DNA from: CALMEC01 sp964393105
GTDB lineage: Bacteria; Actinomycetota; Thermoleophilia; Miltoncostaeales; Miltoncostaeaceae
Direction: 5' to 3'
Assembly (NCBI GenBank): GCA_964393105.1
Contig: CAYMSM010000065.1
Coordinates: 1 to 64,000, forward strand
Length of the DNA stretch: 64,000 nt
Below, one piece after another: positions 41,333 through 51,088 of this stretch. A program made the translations under genes and the position numbers. Each line of letters begins with the position of its first letter. The first letter of the stretch is position 1. The notes below the pieces were generated by a model. It was not told where the DNA came from, made no database searches, and saw nothing but the letters and a program-made list of their open reading frames with translations.

Positions 41333-42796
41333 ATGGGAGACGCCACCGGCTTTCTGAAGCATGAGCGCGAGCTGCCCGAACGGCGGCCCGTGCCCGAGCG
41401 GCTGCGTGACTGGCACGAGGTCTACAAGGACTTCCCGACCCACAAGGTCCGCACGCAGGCTGCGCGCTGCATGGACTGCGGGATCCCGTTCTGCAACCAG
41501 GGCTGCCCACTCGGCAACATCATCCCGGATTGGAACGACCTGGTACACCGGGACCTGTGGCACGAGGCGAGCGACCGCCTGCACGCCACCAACAACTTCC
41601 CGGAGTTCACCGGCCGTCTCTGCCCCGCCCCGTGCGAGGCGGCATGCGTCCTGGGCATCAACGCCCCCGCGGTGACGATCAAGCAGATCGAGGTCAAGAT
41701 CGCCGACCGTGCCCGCGACGAAGGATGGCTGGAGCCCATCATCGCGACGGTCAAGACCGGACGGCGCGTCGCCGTCGTGGGATCAGGGCCGGCGGGTCTT
41801 GCGGCGGCCCAGCAGCTGACGCGTGCCGGGCACGAGGTCGTGGTGTTCGAGCGGGCGGACCGCATCGGCGGGCTCCTTCGCTACGGTATTCCCGACTTCA
41901 AGATGGAAAAGCACGTGCTCGACCAGCGCCTGGAGCAGATGGAGGCCGAGGGCACCGAGTTCCGCGTCAACGCAAACGTCGGCGTCGACATCCCCGTGCA
42001 GGAGCTGCGGCGCGAGTTCGACTCGATCGTGCTCGCCGGCGGCGCCACGGCGTGGCGCGAGCTTCCGATTGCGGGGCGCGAGCTCACTGGCATCCACCAG
42101 GCCATGGAGTACCTCCCCTTGTCGAACAAGGTCGTCGCAGGCGACATCGCCGAGACGCCTATCACCGCCGCGGGAAAGAACGTGGTGATCATCGGCGGCG
42201 GCGACACCGGCGCCGACTGCCTGGGCACGTCCAACCGCCAAGGCGCGACCAACGTCGTGCAGCTCGAGATCATGCCCCGCCCCCCCGAGGCGCGGGCCGA
42301 CAGCACCCCGTGGCCGACATGGCCGCTCATGTACATGAGCTCGGCGGCGCACGAGGAGGGCGTCGATCAGCAGTACGCGATCTCGACGGCCGAGTTCCTG
42401 GGCGACGAGGACGGCAATGTCCGGGCGCTCAAAGCGTCGGCGGTCGAGATTGTCGTCACGGACGGCCGCCCGTCGTTCCAGCCGCTCCCCGGATCGGAGA
42501 CCGAGATCCCGTGCGAGCTGGTGCTGCTCGCGATGGGCTTCGTCGGCCCGGAGCGCGAAGGGCTCCTGACGGAGCTGGGCGTCGAGCTCGACGCGCGTGG
42601 CAACGTCGCCCGTGACGCCAACTGGCAGGCCAGCCAGGAGGGCGTGTTCGTCTGCGGCGACATGGGCCGCGGCCAGAGCCTGATCGTGTGGGCCATTGCC
42701 GAGGGCCGTGCGTGCGCCGCATCGGTCGACCGGTACCTGGTCGGCGACACCGTCCTTCCGGAGCCGGTCGCGCCCACCAGCATGCCGCTCCGCTAG
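41333..42796 (+). CDS. gltD: Glutamate synthase small subunit
   Basis: The 487-aa beta subunit passes NADPH electrons to GltB. Two N-terminal cysteine sets bind [4Fe-4S] clusters: CMDCGIPFCNQGCPLGN and CPAPCEAACVLGI. FAD site VAVVGSGPAGLAAAQQL, and the NADPH site VVIIGGGDTGADCLGTS, then GVFVCGDMGRGQSLIVWAI as the second FAD element. It forms an operon with gltB, with GGGGAA before the ATG. Nothing unusual is seen. Confidence 0.97.
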   Translation: MGDATGFLKHERELPERRPVPERLRDWHEVYKDFPTHKVRTQAARCMDCGIPFCNQGCPLGNIIPDWNDLVHRDLWHEASDRLHATNNFPEFTGRLCPAPCEAACVLGINAPAVTIKQIEVKIADRARDEGWLEPIIATVKTGRRVAVVGSGPAGLAAAQQLTRAGHEVVVFERADRIGGLLRYGIPDFKMEKHVLDQRLEQMEAEGTEFRVNANVGVDIPVQELRREFDSIVLAGGATAWRELPIAGRELTGIHQAMEYLPLSNKVVAGDIAETPITAAGKNVVIIGGGDTGADCLGTSNRQGATNVVQLEIMPRPPEARADSTPWPTWPLMYMSSAAHEEGVDQQYAISTAEFLGDEDGNVRALKASAVEIVVTDGRPSFQPLPGSETEIPCELVLLAMGFVGPEREGLLTELGVELDARGNVARDANWQASQEGVFVCGDMGRGQSLIVWAIAEGRACAASVDRYLVGDTVLPEPVAPTSMPLR

Positions 42797-42940
42797 CGCT
42801 CTGTCTCGGCGCCCCGAATCGGACCCGCCGGCCGTCGGCCCTGGCGCGTGTCACGAGCGAGCACGCATCACGCTCGCGCTCGCAGGCTGTCTGCTCGCGG
42901 TCCCGTCCGCGAACGCGATGGTCCGAGGCGACGGGCCGAC

Positions 42941-44056
42941 CTATCCGGCGGCGGCGTTGCCGACGGCTCGTCGCATGCTGACCAGATCACGGTAGAGGTC
43001 GATGACCTCTCCGATCTGGGCCTCGAACGTGAAGCGGTGGCGCTTCTCGGCGACGGTGCGACGCAGGGACGCCATGTCGAGATCCCGGACCGCATCCGCG
43101 ATGTCGGCGACGTCGTCGAGCACCACGCCAACGCCCTCCCGCTCGACGAACCTGCGTAGGGCCAGGTGCTCGCGAAGCGTCACGACGGGCAGCCCAGCGC
43201 CGAGGTACTCGTACAACTTGTTGGGAAGCACCGTGTCGAGGTGGGCTGCGTTCAGGGTTCCGTTGAAACCCGTCCAGCCCAGGTCATACCGCGGGATCGT
43301 CTGCATGAGGGTGGCGGGATCCAGGGGCTCATAGCACCGGATGTTCGGCCAGTCCGCTGCGAGGGCCTGGTAGTCGGGAGCCGGCCGTGCCGGGTGGATG
43401 GCGACCGCCAACCCGGCGTGAGCAACGGCGCGGAAGATCTCGCGCAGGTCGTAGTGGCTCCCGTCGGTCGAGAGGCTTCCCTCGTACACAATTGTCCGCG
43501 GACGCTCGGCGACCGCGCGTTCGGGCAGGTCGACGATGCGGTCGCGGCGCAGCGCGAGATTGCCCAAGACGAGCGTCGTGCTCGGCAGCTCGTACCGGGC
43601 CCGCACCACGTCCACCAGCTCGGGCGAGACCGTGATGAGCGCCGAGGCCCCCTCGATGGCGGCGCGCTCCAGGTCGAGCGGGTCGACCGGCTCCGGAAAG
43701 CCATCGCGGTACGGGGTATGACGCAAGCTCTGGAGATCGTGGATGTCGTGGACGAGCGGGATGGCGTCGCCAACCAACTCGAGGGCGAGCACGGTGAGCA
43801 CATCGGGGAGGTTGTGGCTGTGGATCAGGTGGGGTTGGAAGTCGTCGAGCACGGCCCGCAGCTCGTCGACGGGCTGGGCGTCCTGACCGAGATCCCACCA
43901 CACGTCGAAGAGCTCGTCGCCGGAGCCGTAGAACTCGGTCAGGGTGCGCCCTTGATAGGCGAACCCCAGCTCGAGTTCGGGCCACGCGCCCCGAAGCCCG
44001 ACCGCGTACTTGAGCGCACGGACGCACGGCTGCCGCTGCAGGAAGAGGACCCTCAC
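42941..44056 (-). CDS. Glycosyltransferase, GT-B fold (family 4-like)
   Basis: A 371-aa glycosyltransferase. N-terminal half: VRVLFLQRQPCVRALKYAVG, FQPHLIHSHNLPDVLTVLAL, PLVHDIHDLQSLRHTPY and ASALITVSPELVDVV. C-terminal donor half: RTIVYEGSLSTDGSHYDLRE, and LPNKLYEYLGAGLPVVTLRE, which carries the donor-sugar glutamate region typical of GT4. The GTG start overlaps the acetyltransferase stop (GTGA). Probably part of a cell-surface polysaccharide or glycolipid pathway; acceptor unknown. Confidence 0.87.
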   Translation of the reverse strand: MRVLFLQRQPCVRALKYAVGLRGAWPELELGFAYQGRTLTEFYGSGDELFDVWWDLGQDAQPVDELRAVLDDFQPHLIHSHNLPDVLTVLALELVGDAIPLVHDIHDLQSLRHTPYRDGFPEPVDPLDLERAAIEGASALITVSPELVDVVRARYELPSTTLVLGNLALRRDRIVDLPERAVAERPRTIVYEGSLSTDGSHYDLREIFRAVAHAGLAVAIHPARPAPDYQALAADWPNIRCYEPLDPATLMQTIPRYDLGWTGFNGTLNAAHLDTVLPNKLYEYLGAGLPVVTLREHLALRRFVEREGVGVVLDDVADIADAVRDLDMASLRRTVAEKRHRFTFEAQIGEVIDLYRDLVSMRRAVGNAAAG

Positions 44057-44511
44057 GAGTTCACGCGGCTCTTGATGGCCTTCGCGGGGTTGCCGACGAC
44101 GATCGAGTACGGCTCGACGTCGCGGGTCACGACGCTGCCTGCACCGACCACGCAACCGTCGCCCAAGGTCACGCCGGGGAGGATGCACACGCCCATACCG
44201 ATCCAGCAGTCGGCGCCGACCGCGACCGGGCCGAGGTTCCACCCCTGCTCCGGGATCGGTCGGTCCGTTTCCATCTCATGGTTGGCGGTATGGATCATGG
44301 TGTACGGGCCGATGATCGTTCGGTCCCCGATCGTGAGCCCCCCGAAGCCATTGACGTAGCACCCGAAGTTGAACCCGACCTTCTCGCCCACCTCGATGCG
44401 GTCGCCGTTCAGCCAGATGATCTGGTCGATGTAGAACGCCCCGTCGCCAACCCGCTTGGCGTCGTGCGGGCGAAACGGTATGACGCGCTTGCTTCGTTCG
44501 TTGATCAGCAT
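44053..44511 (-). CDS. Left-handed beta-helix acyltransferase (maltose/galactoside O-acetyltransferase type)
   Basis: A 152-aa hexapeptide-repeat enzyme. Repeats are visible in IEVGEKVGFNFGCYVNGFGG, LTIGDRTIIGPYTMIHTANH (the catalytic His) and VAVGADCWIGMGVCILPGVT, followed by VVGAGSVVTRDVEPYSIVVG and NPAKAIKSR. It would transfer acetyl from acetyl-CoA to a sugar. ATG 44,511 or 44,523 may start it. It is coupled to the glycosyltransferase, so the acetylated sugar may be the one that enzyme adds. Confidence 0.88.
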   Translation of the reverse strand: MLINERSKRVIPFRPHDAKRVGDGAFYIDQIIWLNGDRIEVGEKVGFNFGCYVNGFGGLTIGDRTIIGPYTMIHTANHEMETDRPIPEQGWNLGPVAVGADCWIGMGVCILPGVTLGDGCVVGAGSVVTRDVEPYSIVVGNPAKAIKSRVNS

Positions 44512-44523
44512 CGGTCTCTCCAA

Positions 44524-44915
44524 GATCGTGTGTTCATTGCAGCCAGCGCGCGTGGATCACGCCGTACCACGGTGGCGGGCCTGCCACAGCCGTGCGTCCC
44601 CTGCTTGGGCAGCGGGACCTCGTCGGCGCCGGAGCCCGGGTCGGGTACGGCGCTCAACGTTCCGTCGGTGACGCGATCGGCCACTCTGACGCCACCTGCT
44701 CGGCCCCACAGCGCGCCGGTCACGGCCGCCGAGGCAGTCTACCAGCCACTCCCAGTGGCGCTTCAGCCAGTGACATCAACCAGGGCTTGACTCAGGGTCT
44801 CGACGCCCAGGCCATCTCGGCGTCGGTCACGAAGTCCTCGGATTGCCGAATGCCCTGGGGATCGCGCCCTGACCGGAGGCGGTCGGGACCCACGCCCGGC
44901 GGCTAGGATTCACGG
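44524..44915. other. 392-bp spacer upstream of lhr
   Basis: A divergent spacer between the acetyltransferase gene and lhr. Short frames on both strands show no family motif. It must contain the promoters for both directions, but no convincing -10/-35 pair was picked out. Confidence 0.4.
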
Positions 44916-47900
44916 GTGGCGACAGCTCCCGCCCGTACGGCTCCGTTCCATCCGCTCGTCGCAGATTGGTTCGCGCGCGCATTCGCCCTGCCGACCGACG
45001 CGCAGCGCCTCGGATGGCCTGCGATCGCGGCCGGTGAGCATGCGCTGATCGTCGCCCCGACCGGAAGCGGCAAGACGCTCGCCGCGTTCCTGTGGGCGAT
45101 CAACGCGCTCATCGAGGAGCGTCTGCGCGGAGAGACCGCCACGCGCCTGGTGTATATCTCGCCGCTCAAGGCGCTCAACTACGACGTCGAGCGCAACCTG
45201 CGCGGACCGCTCGCAGGCCTCGCCGACGCGGCCCGGCGCCAGGGCCTCGAGCTGCCAGAGCTCTCGGTTGCCGTCCGCACCGGTGACACCTCCCAGCGCG
45301 ATCGCGCACGGATGCTGCGCACGCCCCCCGACATCCTGATCACAACACCCGAGAGCCTGTACCTGCTCCTGACCTCCCGCGGGATCGAAATGATGCAGGC
45401 GGCGCGCACGGTGATCCTCGACGAGATCCACGCCGTTGCGGCGACCAAGCGCGGCGCCCACCTAGCGCTCAGCCTGGAACGCCTGGAGCGAGCGACGGAC
45501 GGACCGCTCCAGCGCATCGGGCTCTCGGCCACGCAACGACCGCTCAGCGAGATCGCCCAGTTCCTGGGTGGGCAGGACGAATCGGGGACGCCCCGCCCGG
45601 TCACCATCGTCGACGCGGGTCAGCGCAAGGAGCTCGACCTCGAGGTCATCGTGCCCGTCGACGACATGCGCGACCTGGCAAACCCCGGCGCGCCGATCCT
45701 TGACGACCCGCTGTCGGTGCCGGGCGACGGTGGCAACCGCAAGTCGATCTGGCCGGCCGTCTACCCGGCGATCCTCGACCTGATCCGGGCACACCGATCG
45801 ACGCTGATCTTCGTCAACAACCGGCGCCTGGCCGAGCGCCTGGCCCTGCGGCTCAACGAGCTGGCCGGGGCCGAGGTCGCCCGCGCCCACCACGGCAGCC
45901 TGGCGGCGGAGCAGCGGATCATCATCGAGGAGGAGCTCAAGGCCGGGCGTCTGCCGGCCCTTGTCGCGACCAGCAGCCTGGAGCTTGGCATCGACATGGG
46001 CGCCATCGACCTCGTCATCCAGGTGGAGAGTCCCCGCAGCGTCGCCCGCGGCATCCAGCGCGTCGGTCGCTCGGGTCACCAGGTGGGCGCAGCAAGCCGC
46101 GGTCGAATATTTCCGAAGTACCGCGGAGACCTGCTCGAATGCGCCGCCGTCGTCAGCCGCATGCGCGAGGCGGCGATCGAGGAAACCCACGTCCCGCGTC
46201 TGCCACTCGACGTCCTCGCCCAGCAGATCGTGGCGACGGTGTCAGCTGCGAGTCCCATTCCCCCATCCGGCGACCCGTGGACCGTGGACGACCTCCACGC
46301 CCTGGCCCGCGGCGCCTACCCGTTCGCAGACCTCTCACGTGAACAGCTCGAGGGCGTGCTCGACATGCTCTCGGGTCGCTACCCCAGCGACGAGTTCGCC
46401 GAGCTCGCGCCGCGAGTCGTATGGGATCGCACCGAGGGCACCGTGCGCGGCCGCGGCGGCGCACGCCAGCTCGCGGTGCAGAACGCCGGCACGATCCCCG
46501 ACCGCGGCTTGTACGGCGTGTACCTGGTGGACGGCAACACCCGCGTCGGCGAACTCGACGAGGAGATGGTGTACGAGGCGCGCACCGGCCAGACATTCCT
46601 GCTGGGCGCATCGAGCTGGCGCATCGAGGAGATCACGAGGGATCGCGTGCTGGTCTCGCCCGCGCCCGGGGTGCCCGGCGCAGTGCCGTTTTGGAAGGGC
46701 GAAGGCATCGGTAGGCCGGTCGAGCTGGGTCGCGAGGTCGGCAAGCTGGCCCGGGAGCTCGTGGCAGCCCACCCCGACCGCGCGCTCGCCAGGCTGAGAT
46801 CCGAGTCGGCGTTCGACGAGCGCGCCGCCACCAACCTGATGGCCTACCTCAATGACCAGGTCGACGCGACGGGCGCCGTACCGAGCGACACCACGGTCGT
46901 CGTCGAGCGCTTCCGCGACGAGATCGGCGACTGGCGGCTGTGCGTGTTGACACCGTTCGGCGCACGAGTGCACGCCCCGTGGGCGATGGCATTGCAATCG
47001 CGCCTGCGCGAGCGGGGCGGCATGACCGCGCACGCCATCTGGAGCGACGACGGCATCGCGATCCACCTGCCCGACGCCGACGAGGTTCCGGCCGCCGAGA
47101 TCGCGTTGATCGAGCCGGGGGATGTCGAAGATCTGGTGGTCGGCGAGCTCGGCTCGACCGCGCTGTTCGGGGCGCGATTTCGCGAGAACGCATCGCGAGC
47201 CCTGTTGATCCCACGACGGCGGCCGGGGCGGCGCACCCCGCTGTGGCAGCAGCGACTCAAAGCCGCTTCGCTGATGGAGGTCGCCCGTCGCTACGGCAGC
47301 TTTCCGATCATCCTCGAGACCTACCGGGAGTGCCTCAACGACTGGTTCGATCTGCCGGCGCTCCGTGATCTTCTGCGACGCATCCAGTCGCGCGAGCTGG
47401 CGGTCGTGGACGTCGAGACGGCCACGGCTTCGCCGTTTGCCGGGTCGCTGCTGTTCGAGTACGTCGCCACGTACATGTACGAGGACGACACGCCGGCCGC
47501 CGAACGGCGCGCGACCGCCCTCTCGCTCGACCGCGACCTGCTACGCGAGCTCTTGGGGCAGGACGAGCTTCGCGAGCTGATCGACGCACAGGCGCTCGAA
47601 GCGCTCGAGGCCGACCTTCAGGGCCTGTCCGAGCGCGCCCGGGCCCGGAGCGCGGATGGGCTGCACGACCTGCTGCGACGCCTCGGCGACCTGACCATCA
47701 CCGAAGCCGCCGAACGCCTTGTGGAGCCCGAACGCGCGCTCGAACTACTCCAAACGCTCCGCGACGAGCGGCGTGCGACCGAGGTCCGCCTGGGTGGTGA
47801 AGAGCGGTGGATCGCCGCCGAGGACGCCGGCCGTTACCGCGACGGGCTGGGGGTGATGCCGACGGCCGGCTTGCCGGATGTCTTCCTCGAGCCGGTCCCA

Positions 47901-49385
47901 GGGGCACTGCGCTCACTCGTCGCCCGGTACGCCCGCACGCACGGGCCGTTCACATCACAGCAGATCGCAGACCGACTCGACATCGCCGCCGATGCGGCCG
48001 TCGCGGAGCTGATGGCGTTGGAGGACGCGGGTGCGCTTCTGCGCGGCGAGATCCGGCCCGGCGGGAGTGGTCGTGAGTGGTGTGACGGCGAGGTGCTGCG
48101 TCGCCTGCGGCGCGCGAGCCTCGCTGCCGCGCGCAAAGAGGTCGAGCCGGTCGATCCCGAGGCGCTCGGAAGGTTCCTACCCGCCTGGCATCGCATCGAT
48201 CGCCGCCACCAGACCCCGGGCGTCGACGCGCTGCGCGAGGTCATCGCCCCCCTCCAGGGCCTCGCCCTTCCCGCGGCGCAGTGGGAGCAGGAGGTGTTCC
48301 CACGGCGCATCGGCGGCTACTCGCCCACGTGGCTTGACGCACTCGCCGGCGCCGGCGAGTTGGTGTGGGTCGGCTCCGGCGCGATGGGCCGCGATGGCGG
48401 CCGCGTGGCGCTGTACTTCCGCGAAGACGCGACGCTGTTCGGCCCACCGCCGTCAGATCCTCCGCCCGACGGAAACCTCGTCCGCTCGGTGCGCGAGGCC
48501 CTTGCGGGCGGCGCCGGTTTCTGGGACGAGCTCCTCGAGGCCGTGGACGCCGCTCCCGAGGAGGTGTTCTCAACGCTGTGGAGCTTGGTCTGGGCCGGTG
48601 AGGCCACCAACGACCTGTGGATGCCACTGCGGGCGCCGCGCAAGCTGCCGCAGCCCCGGTCGAGCTCGTCGCGCTTCGGCCGCCGCACGGCCCGCGGGGG
48701 CGGCGCCGCGCACGGCGCGATCGCAGGCCGGTGGTCGCTGACCCGGCGCCTGTTCGCCCGCGCCCCGTCCGGCGACGAGCGTCTGCGCGCACAAGCCGAA
48801 CTGCTGCTCGAGCGCCATGGCGTCGTGACCCGGGCGGCCGTGCTGGGCGACGGCGTGCCCGGGGGCTTCGCGGCCGTATACCGCCCGCTGTCCGAGCTCG
48901 AGACCCTCGGTCGCTGCCGCCGCGGGTACTTCCTCGCCGGTCTGGGCGGTGCCCAGTTCGCGATGCCCGGCGCGGTCGAGCGGCTGCGCGATCTGCGTAA
49001 TGCCGACACCGAGTCGGCGGCGCTTGTGCTGGGAGCAGCCGACCCCGCCCAGCCGTTCGGAGCCGCCGTGCCATGGCCCAGGCGCGGTGCCGGCCGCGGC
49101 CCGTCACGTACGTTTGGAGCTCAGGTCGTGCTGATGGACGGCACCCCGGTCCTCTACCTTGAACGCGGCGGAAAGGGCCTGTTGACGTTGCGCGAACCCG
49201 ATCCGTCGTGGTGCCATTCGGCCGTCACCGCCTTGGCCAATTGGGTGCGAACCGGACGCGGCCGCCGCGTCGCGATCGAACGCGTCGACGGCACCTCGGT
49301 GTTCGGCTCTCCGATGGAGGCGTTCCTCCTGGAGGCCGGGTTCTTCAGCGGACTGCGCGGAATGGAGCTGAGGGGCGAGAGATAG
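44916..49385 (+). CDS. lhr: Lhr-type ATP-dependent DNA helicase (DEAD/DEAH, SF2)
   Basis: A 1,489-aa long-form Lhr helicase implicated in DNA repair. Motif I APTGSGKTLAAFLWAINAL, Ia YISPLKALNYDVERNL, II VILDEIHAVAATKRGAHLAL, III LSATQRPL; helicase C-terminal part FVNNRRLAERLALRLNEL, TSSLELGIDMGAIDLVIQVE and QRVGRSGHQVG. Beyond about residue 500 come the winged-helix and Lhr-specific beta-barrel and C-terminal domains (including VLYLERGGKGLLTL). Length matches mycobacterial Lhr. Start is GTG. Confidence 0.95.
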   Translation: MATAPARTAPFHPLVADWFARAFALPTDAQRLGWPAIAAGEHALIVAPTGSGKTLAAFLWAINALIEERLRGETATRLVYISPLKALNYDVERNLRGPLAGLADAARRQGLELPELSVAVRTGDTSQRDRARMLRTPPDILITTPESLYLLLTSRGIEMMQAARTVILDEIHAVAATKRGAHLALSLERLERATDGPLQRIGLSATQRPLSEIAQFLGGQDESGTPRPVTIVDAGQRKELDLEVIVPVDDMRDLANPGAPILDDPLSVPGDGGNRKSIWPAVYPAILDLIRAHRSTLIFVNNRRLAERLALRLNELAGAEVARAHHGSLAAEQRIIIEEELKAGRLPALVATSSLELGIDMGAIDLVIQVESPRSVARGIQRVGRSGHQVGAASRGRIFPKYRGDLLECAAVVSRMREAAIEETHVPRLPLDVLAQQIVATVSAASPIPPSGDPWTVDDLHALARGAYPFADLSREQLEGVLDMLSGRYPSDEFAELAPRVVWDRTEGTVRGRGGARQLAVQNAGTIPDRGLYGVYLVDGNTRVGELDEEMVYEARTGQTFLLGASSWRIEEITRDRVLVSPAPGVPGAVPFWKGEGIGRPVELGREVGKLARELVAAHPDRALARLRSESAFDERAATNLMAYLNDQVDATGAVPSDTTVVVERFRDEIGDWRLCVLTPFGARVHAPWAMALQSRLRERGGMTAHAIWSDDGIAIHLPDADEVPAAEIALIEPGDVEDLVVGELGSTALFGARFRENASRALLIPRRRPGRRTPLWQQRLKAASLMEVARRYGSFPIILETYRECLNDWFDLPALRDLLRRIQSRELAVVDVETATASPFAGSLLFEYVATYMYEDDTPAAERRATALSLDRDLLRELLGQDELRELIDAQALEALEADLQGLSERARARSADGLHDLLRRLGDLTITEAAERLVEPERALELLQTLRDERRATEVRLGGEERWIAAEDAGRYRDGLGVMPTAGLPDVFLEPVPGALRSLVARYARTHGPFTSQQIADRLDIAADAAVAELMALEDAGALLRGEIRPGGSGREWCDGEVLRRLRRASLAAARKEVEPVDPEALGRFLPAWHRIDRRHQTPGVDALREVIAPLQGLALPAAQWEQEVFPRRIGGYSPTWLDALAGAGELVWVGSGAMGRDGGRVALYFREDATLFGPPPSDPPPDGNLVRSVREALAGGAGFWDELLEAVDAAPEEVFSTLWSLVWAGEATNDLWMPLRAPRKLPQPRSSSSRFGRRTARGGGAAHGAIAGRWSLTRRLFARAPSGDERLRAQAELLLERHGVVTRAAVLGDGVPGGFAAVYRPLSELETLGRCRRGYFLAGLGGAQFAMPGAVERLRDLRNADTESAALVLGAADPAQPFGAAVPWPRRGAGRGPSRTFGAQVVLMDGTPVLYLERGGKGLLTLREPDPSWCHSAVTALANWVRTGRGRRVAIERVDGTSVFGSPMEAFLLEAGFFSGLRGMELRGER

Positions 49386-49551
49386 ATGCAGATCGACCGA
49401 CGGGAGGACGTTCGCAGCACCCGCAGCGCCGCCGGGCGACTGTACGATTGGACCTCGTCCAGGCGATGCACAGCCGCTCCGTGCGGGGATGACGACCGAA
49501 AAAATCAAATGGCGTTGACACGTGGTGACGAGAACCCCAGCCGGCGGTGAC

Positions 49552-49905
49552 TCACAGTCGGCGATGACCGCCGCCCGATCTGCAGCCAACCGCAACGGCC
49601 AACGCATCACACACCGCGTCCATCACGGAGTCGCCGGCGGTGCCCAGTCGCTTGATCAGGCGGGTGCGCGCCAGCAGGAGGGCGTTGTCGAGGTTGGCGA
49701 CCGACGGCTGAACGAGCCCCGATTCGGCACCGATGCCCACCTCGGTCGAGAGACCCCGGATACGAGATGTGATGGGGGCGCAGATCACAGAGTGCAGAAA
49801 CGCCCCCAAGGGATCACGTGTCAGGATGAGCACGGGTCGGCGCTTGTCGCCCGCGACATCTGCAAACCAGACCTCACCCCGTTTTGGTACCGGCGCCTCG
49901 GCCAC
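49552..49905 (-). CDS. MazF/PemK-family endoribonuclease toxin
   Basis: A 117-aa toxin with the SH3-like fold motifs PKRGEVWFADVAGDKRRPVL (core Arg and RRPVL strand), AFLHSVICAPITSRIRGL (the conserved C-APIT-S/T catalytic loop) and SGLVQPSVANLDNALLL. It should cleave mRNA at short sequence motifs. The GTG overlaps the antitoxin stop by one base, so translation is coupled. It has no extra domains. Confidence 0.88.
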   Translation of the reverse strand: MAEAPVPKRGEVWFADVAGDKRRPVLILTRDPLGAFLHSVICAPITSRIRGLSTEVGIGAESGLVQPSVANLDNALLLARTRLIKRLGTAGDSVMDAVCDALAVAVGCRSGGGHRRL

Positions 49906-50162
49906 TACGGCCCGTAGAGCGCATCGTAGTCGACATCGTCGTCATCGAGATCGAAAGCGACCGGCAACGTGCCCAGAGCGATCTCGGCGTCATCCGGGGC
50001 GTCGTGGCCATATGCAATGAGATCGCGCCGCAAGCGCTCAACGGCGATCAAGCGGTCGAGCGCAAGGTCGATGACCGACGATGTCGACGACGCCCCTGTC
50101 AGGCCCACTGCGGCGTCGACCTTGGCCGGATCGAGCGTAATCGTCGTCTTTCGCCGTGCCAT
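49905..50162 (-). CDS. MazE-like antitoxin
   Basis: An 85-aa antitoxin. It begins with a ribbon-helix-helix DNA-binding segment (RRKTTITLDPAKVDAAVGL, TSSVIDLALDRLIAVERLRR) and ends in an acidic tail with five aspartates in a row (FDLDDDDVDYDALYG), which likely wraps the toxin. It is the first gene of the pair and is preceded by a perfect operator palindrome. Confidence 0.85.
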   Translation of the reverse strand: MARRKTTITLDPAKVDAAVGLTGASSTSSVIDLALDRLIAVERLRRDLIAYGHDAPDDAEIALGTLPVAFDLDDDDVDYDALYGP

Positions 50163-50168
50163 ATGTGA

Positions 50169-50212
50169 ATACTACCTTGTGGATGGTGTGTACGCCATAC
50201 TTTTGTATGGCG
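50169..50212 (-). promoter_or_regulatory. Promoter/operator of the mazEF-like pair
   Basis: CGCCATAC-TTTT-GTATGGCG (50,193-50,212) is a perfect 8-bp inverted repeat. TAGTAT (50,174-50,169 on the minus strand) is a good -10 box ending 6 bases before the ATG, which implies a leaderless message. The palindrome overlaps the place of the -35, so antitoxin binding would block polymerase. Confidence 0.65.
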
Positions 50213-50222
50213 TCGAGGGACG

Positions 50223-51029
50223 TCAATGGTCAGCCGTGGCGCCACGAATCAGGTCGGCCACGTCCACCGGTCGCTCCAACTGCGGCAAGTGAGCGACGCC
50301 TTCGAGTTCGACGAGCCGGCCGTTCGGGATGCGAGCGGCGATCACGCGCGACCGCGCGAGCTGGTGTGGCAGATCGCGAGTACCGACGATGACCAGTACG
50401 GGCATCATCAGGCGCTCAAGTCGCTCGAAGGCCGACGGCGGTTCGAGCGCCTGGGGGGCCGATTGGTTCGCGAGCGCGATGAGGTTCATCTCGAGAAAGA
50501 GCTCGCGCGCGGCGCCTCCGACCCGGCCCTCGCGACCCGCAGCGCCGTCGAGCCAGATCAGGGCCTCCAGCCGGTTGACCTCGTCCAGGTCGCCCGCCTC
50601 CTCTGCCGCTTCGATCTGGTCGACGAGTGGTTGTCCGATCTCCGCAACCCAGTCGGTCTCGGGCGCGCCGCCGACCGCCGAGGCGATCAGGATGAGGCGC
50701 TCCACCCCTGCGGGATGCGCCAGCGCGAAGTCGATCGCGAGGCGTCCACCCTGCGAGTTGCCGACGAGCACGGCCGGGCCGGTGATGCGCGCCTGGAGGA
50801 CGGCCCAAAGGTCGTCGACGTTGAGGAACGGTGCGTCAGCCGCCGGGGTGCCACCGAAGCCTCGTCTGTCGTAGGCCAGCGCGGGGCGCTCGGGAGCGAG
50901 CGCCGCCATCACCTCGTACCACGACCGCCGATCTGCGACACCGGCGTGCAGGAACACGAGACGGGGGTCCTCACCCGAGACCGTCGCAGCAAGAGACCTA
51001 TCCCCGGAAGGGATGCTGATGTCGTTCAT
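50223..51029 (-). CDS. Alpha/beta-fold hydrolase
   Basis: A 268-aa alpha/beta hydrolase. It shows LVFLHAGVADRRSWYEVM (oxyanion strand), PALAYDRRGFGGTPA, AVLVGNSQGGRLAIDFAL (nucleophile Ser in GNSQGG), VIVGTRDLPHQL (Asp) and EGVAHLPQLERP (His). The catalytic triad is complete. Substrate unknown; the family includes esterases and haloperoxidase-like enzymes. Start is ATG 51,029; the divergent CBS gene begins 60 bp away. Confidence 0.88.
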   Translation of the reverse strand: MNDISIPSGDRSLAATVSGEDPRLVFLHAGVADRRSWYEVMAALAPERPALAYDRRGFGGTPAADAPFLNVDDLWAVLQARITGPAVLVGNSQGGRLAIDFALAHPAGVERLILIASAVGGAPETDWVAEIGQPLVDQIEAAEEAGDLDEVNRLEALIWLDGAAGREGRVGGAARELFLEMNLIALANQSAPQALEPPSAFERLERLMMPVLVIVGTRDLPHQLARSRVIAARIPNGRLVELEGVAHLPQLERPVDVADLIRGATADH

Positions 51030-51088
51030 ACGGAGAACCTCATGTGACGAACGCGACAAGGTCGGGACCGACCGGTAAGGTACTGGGC

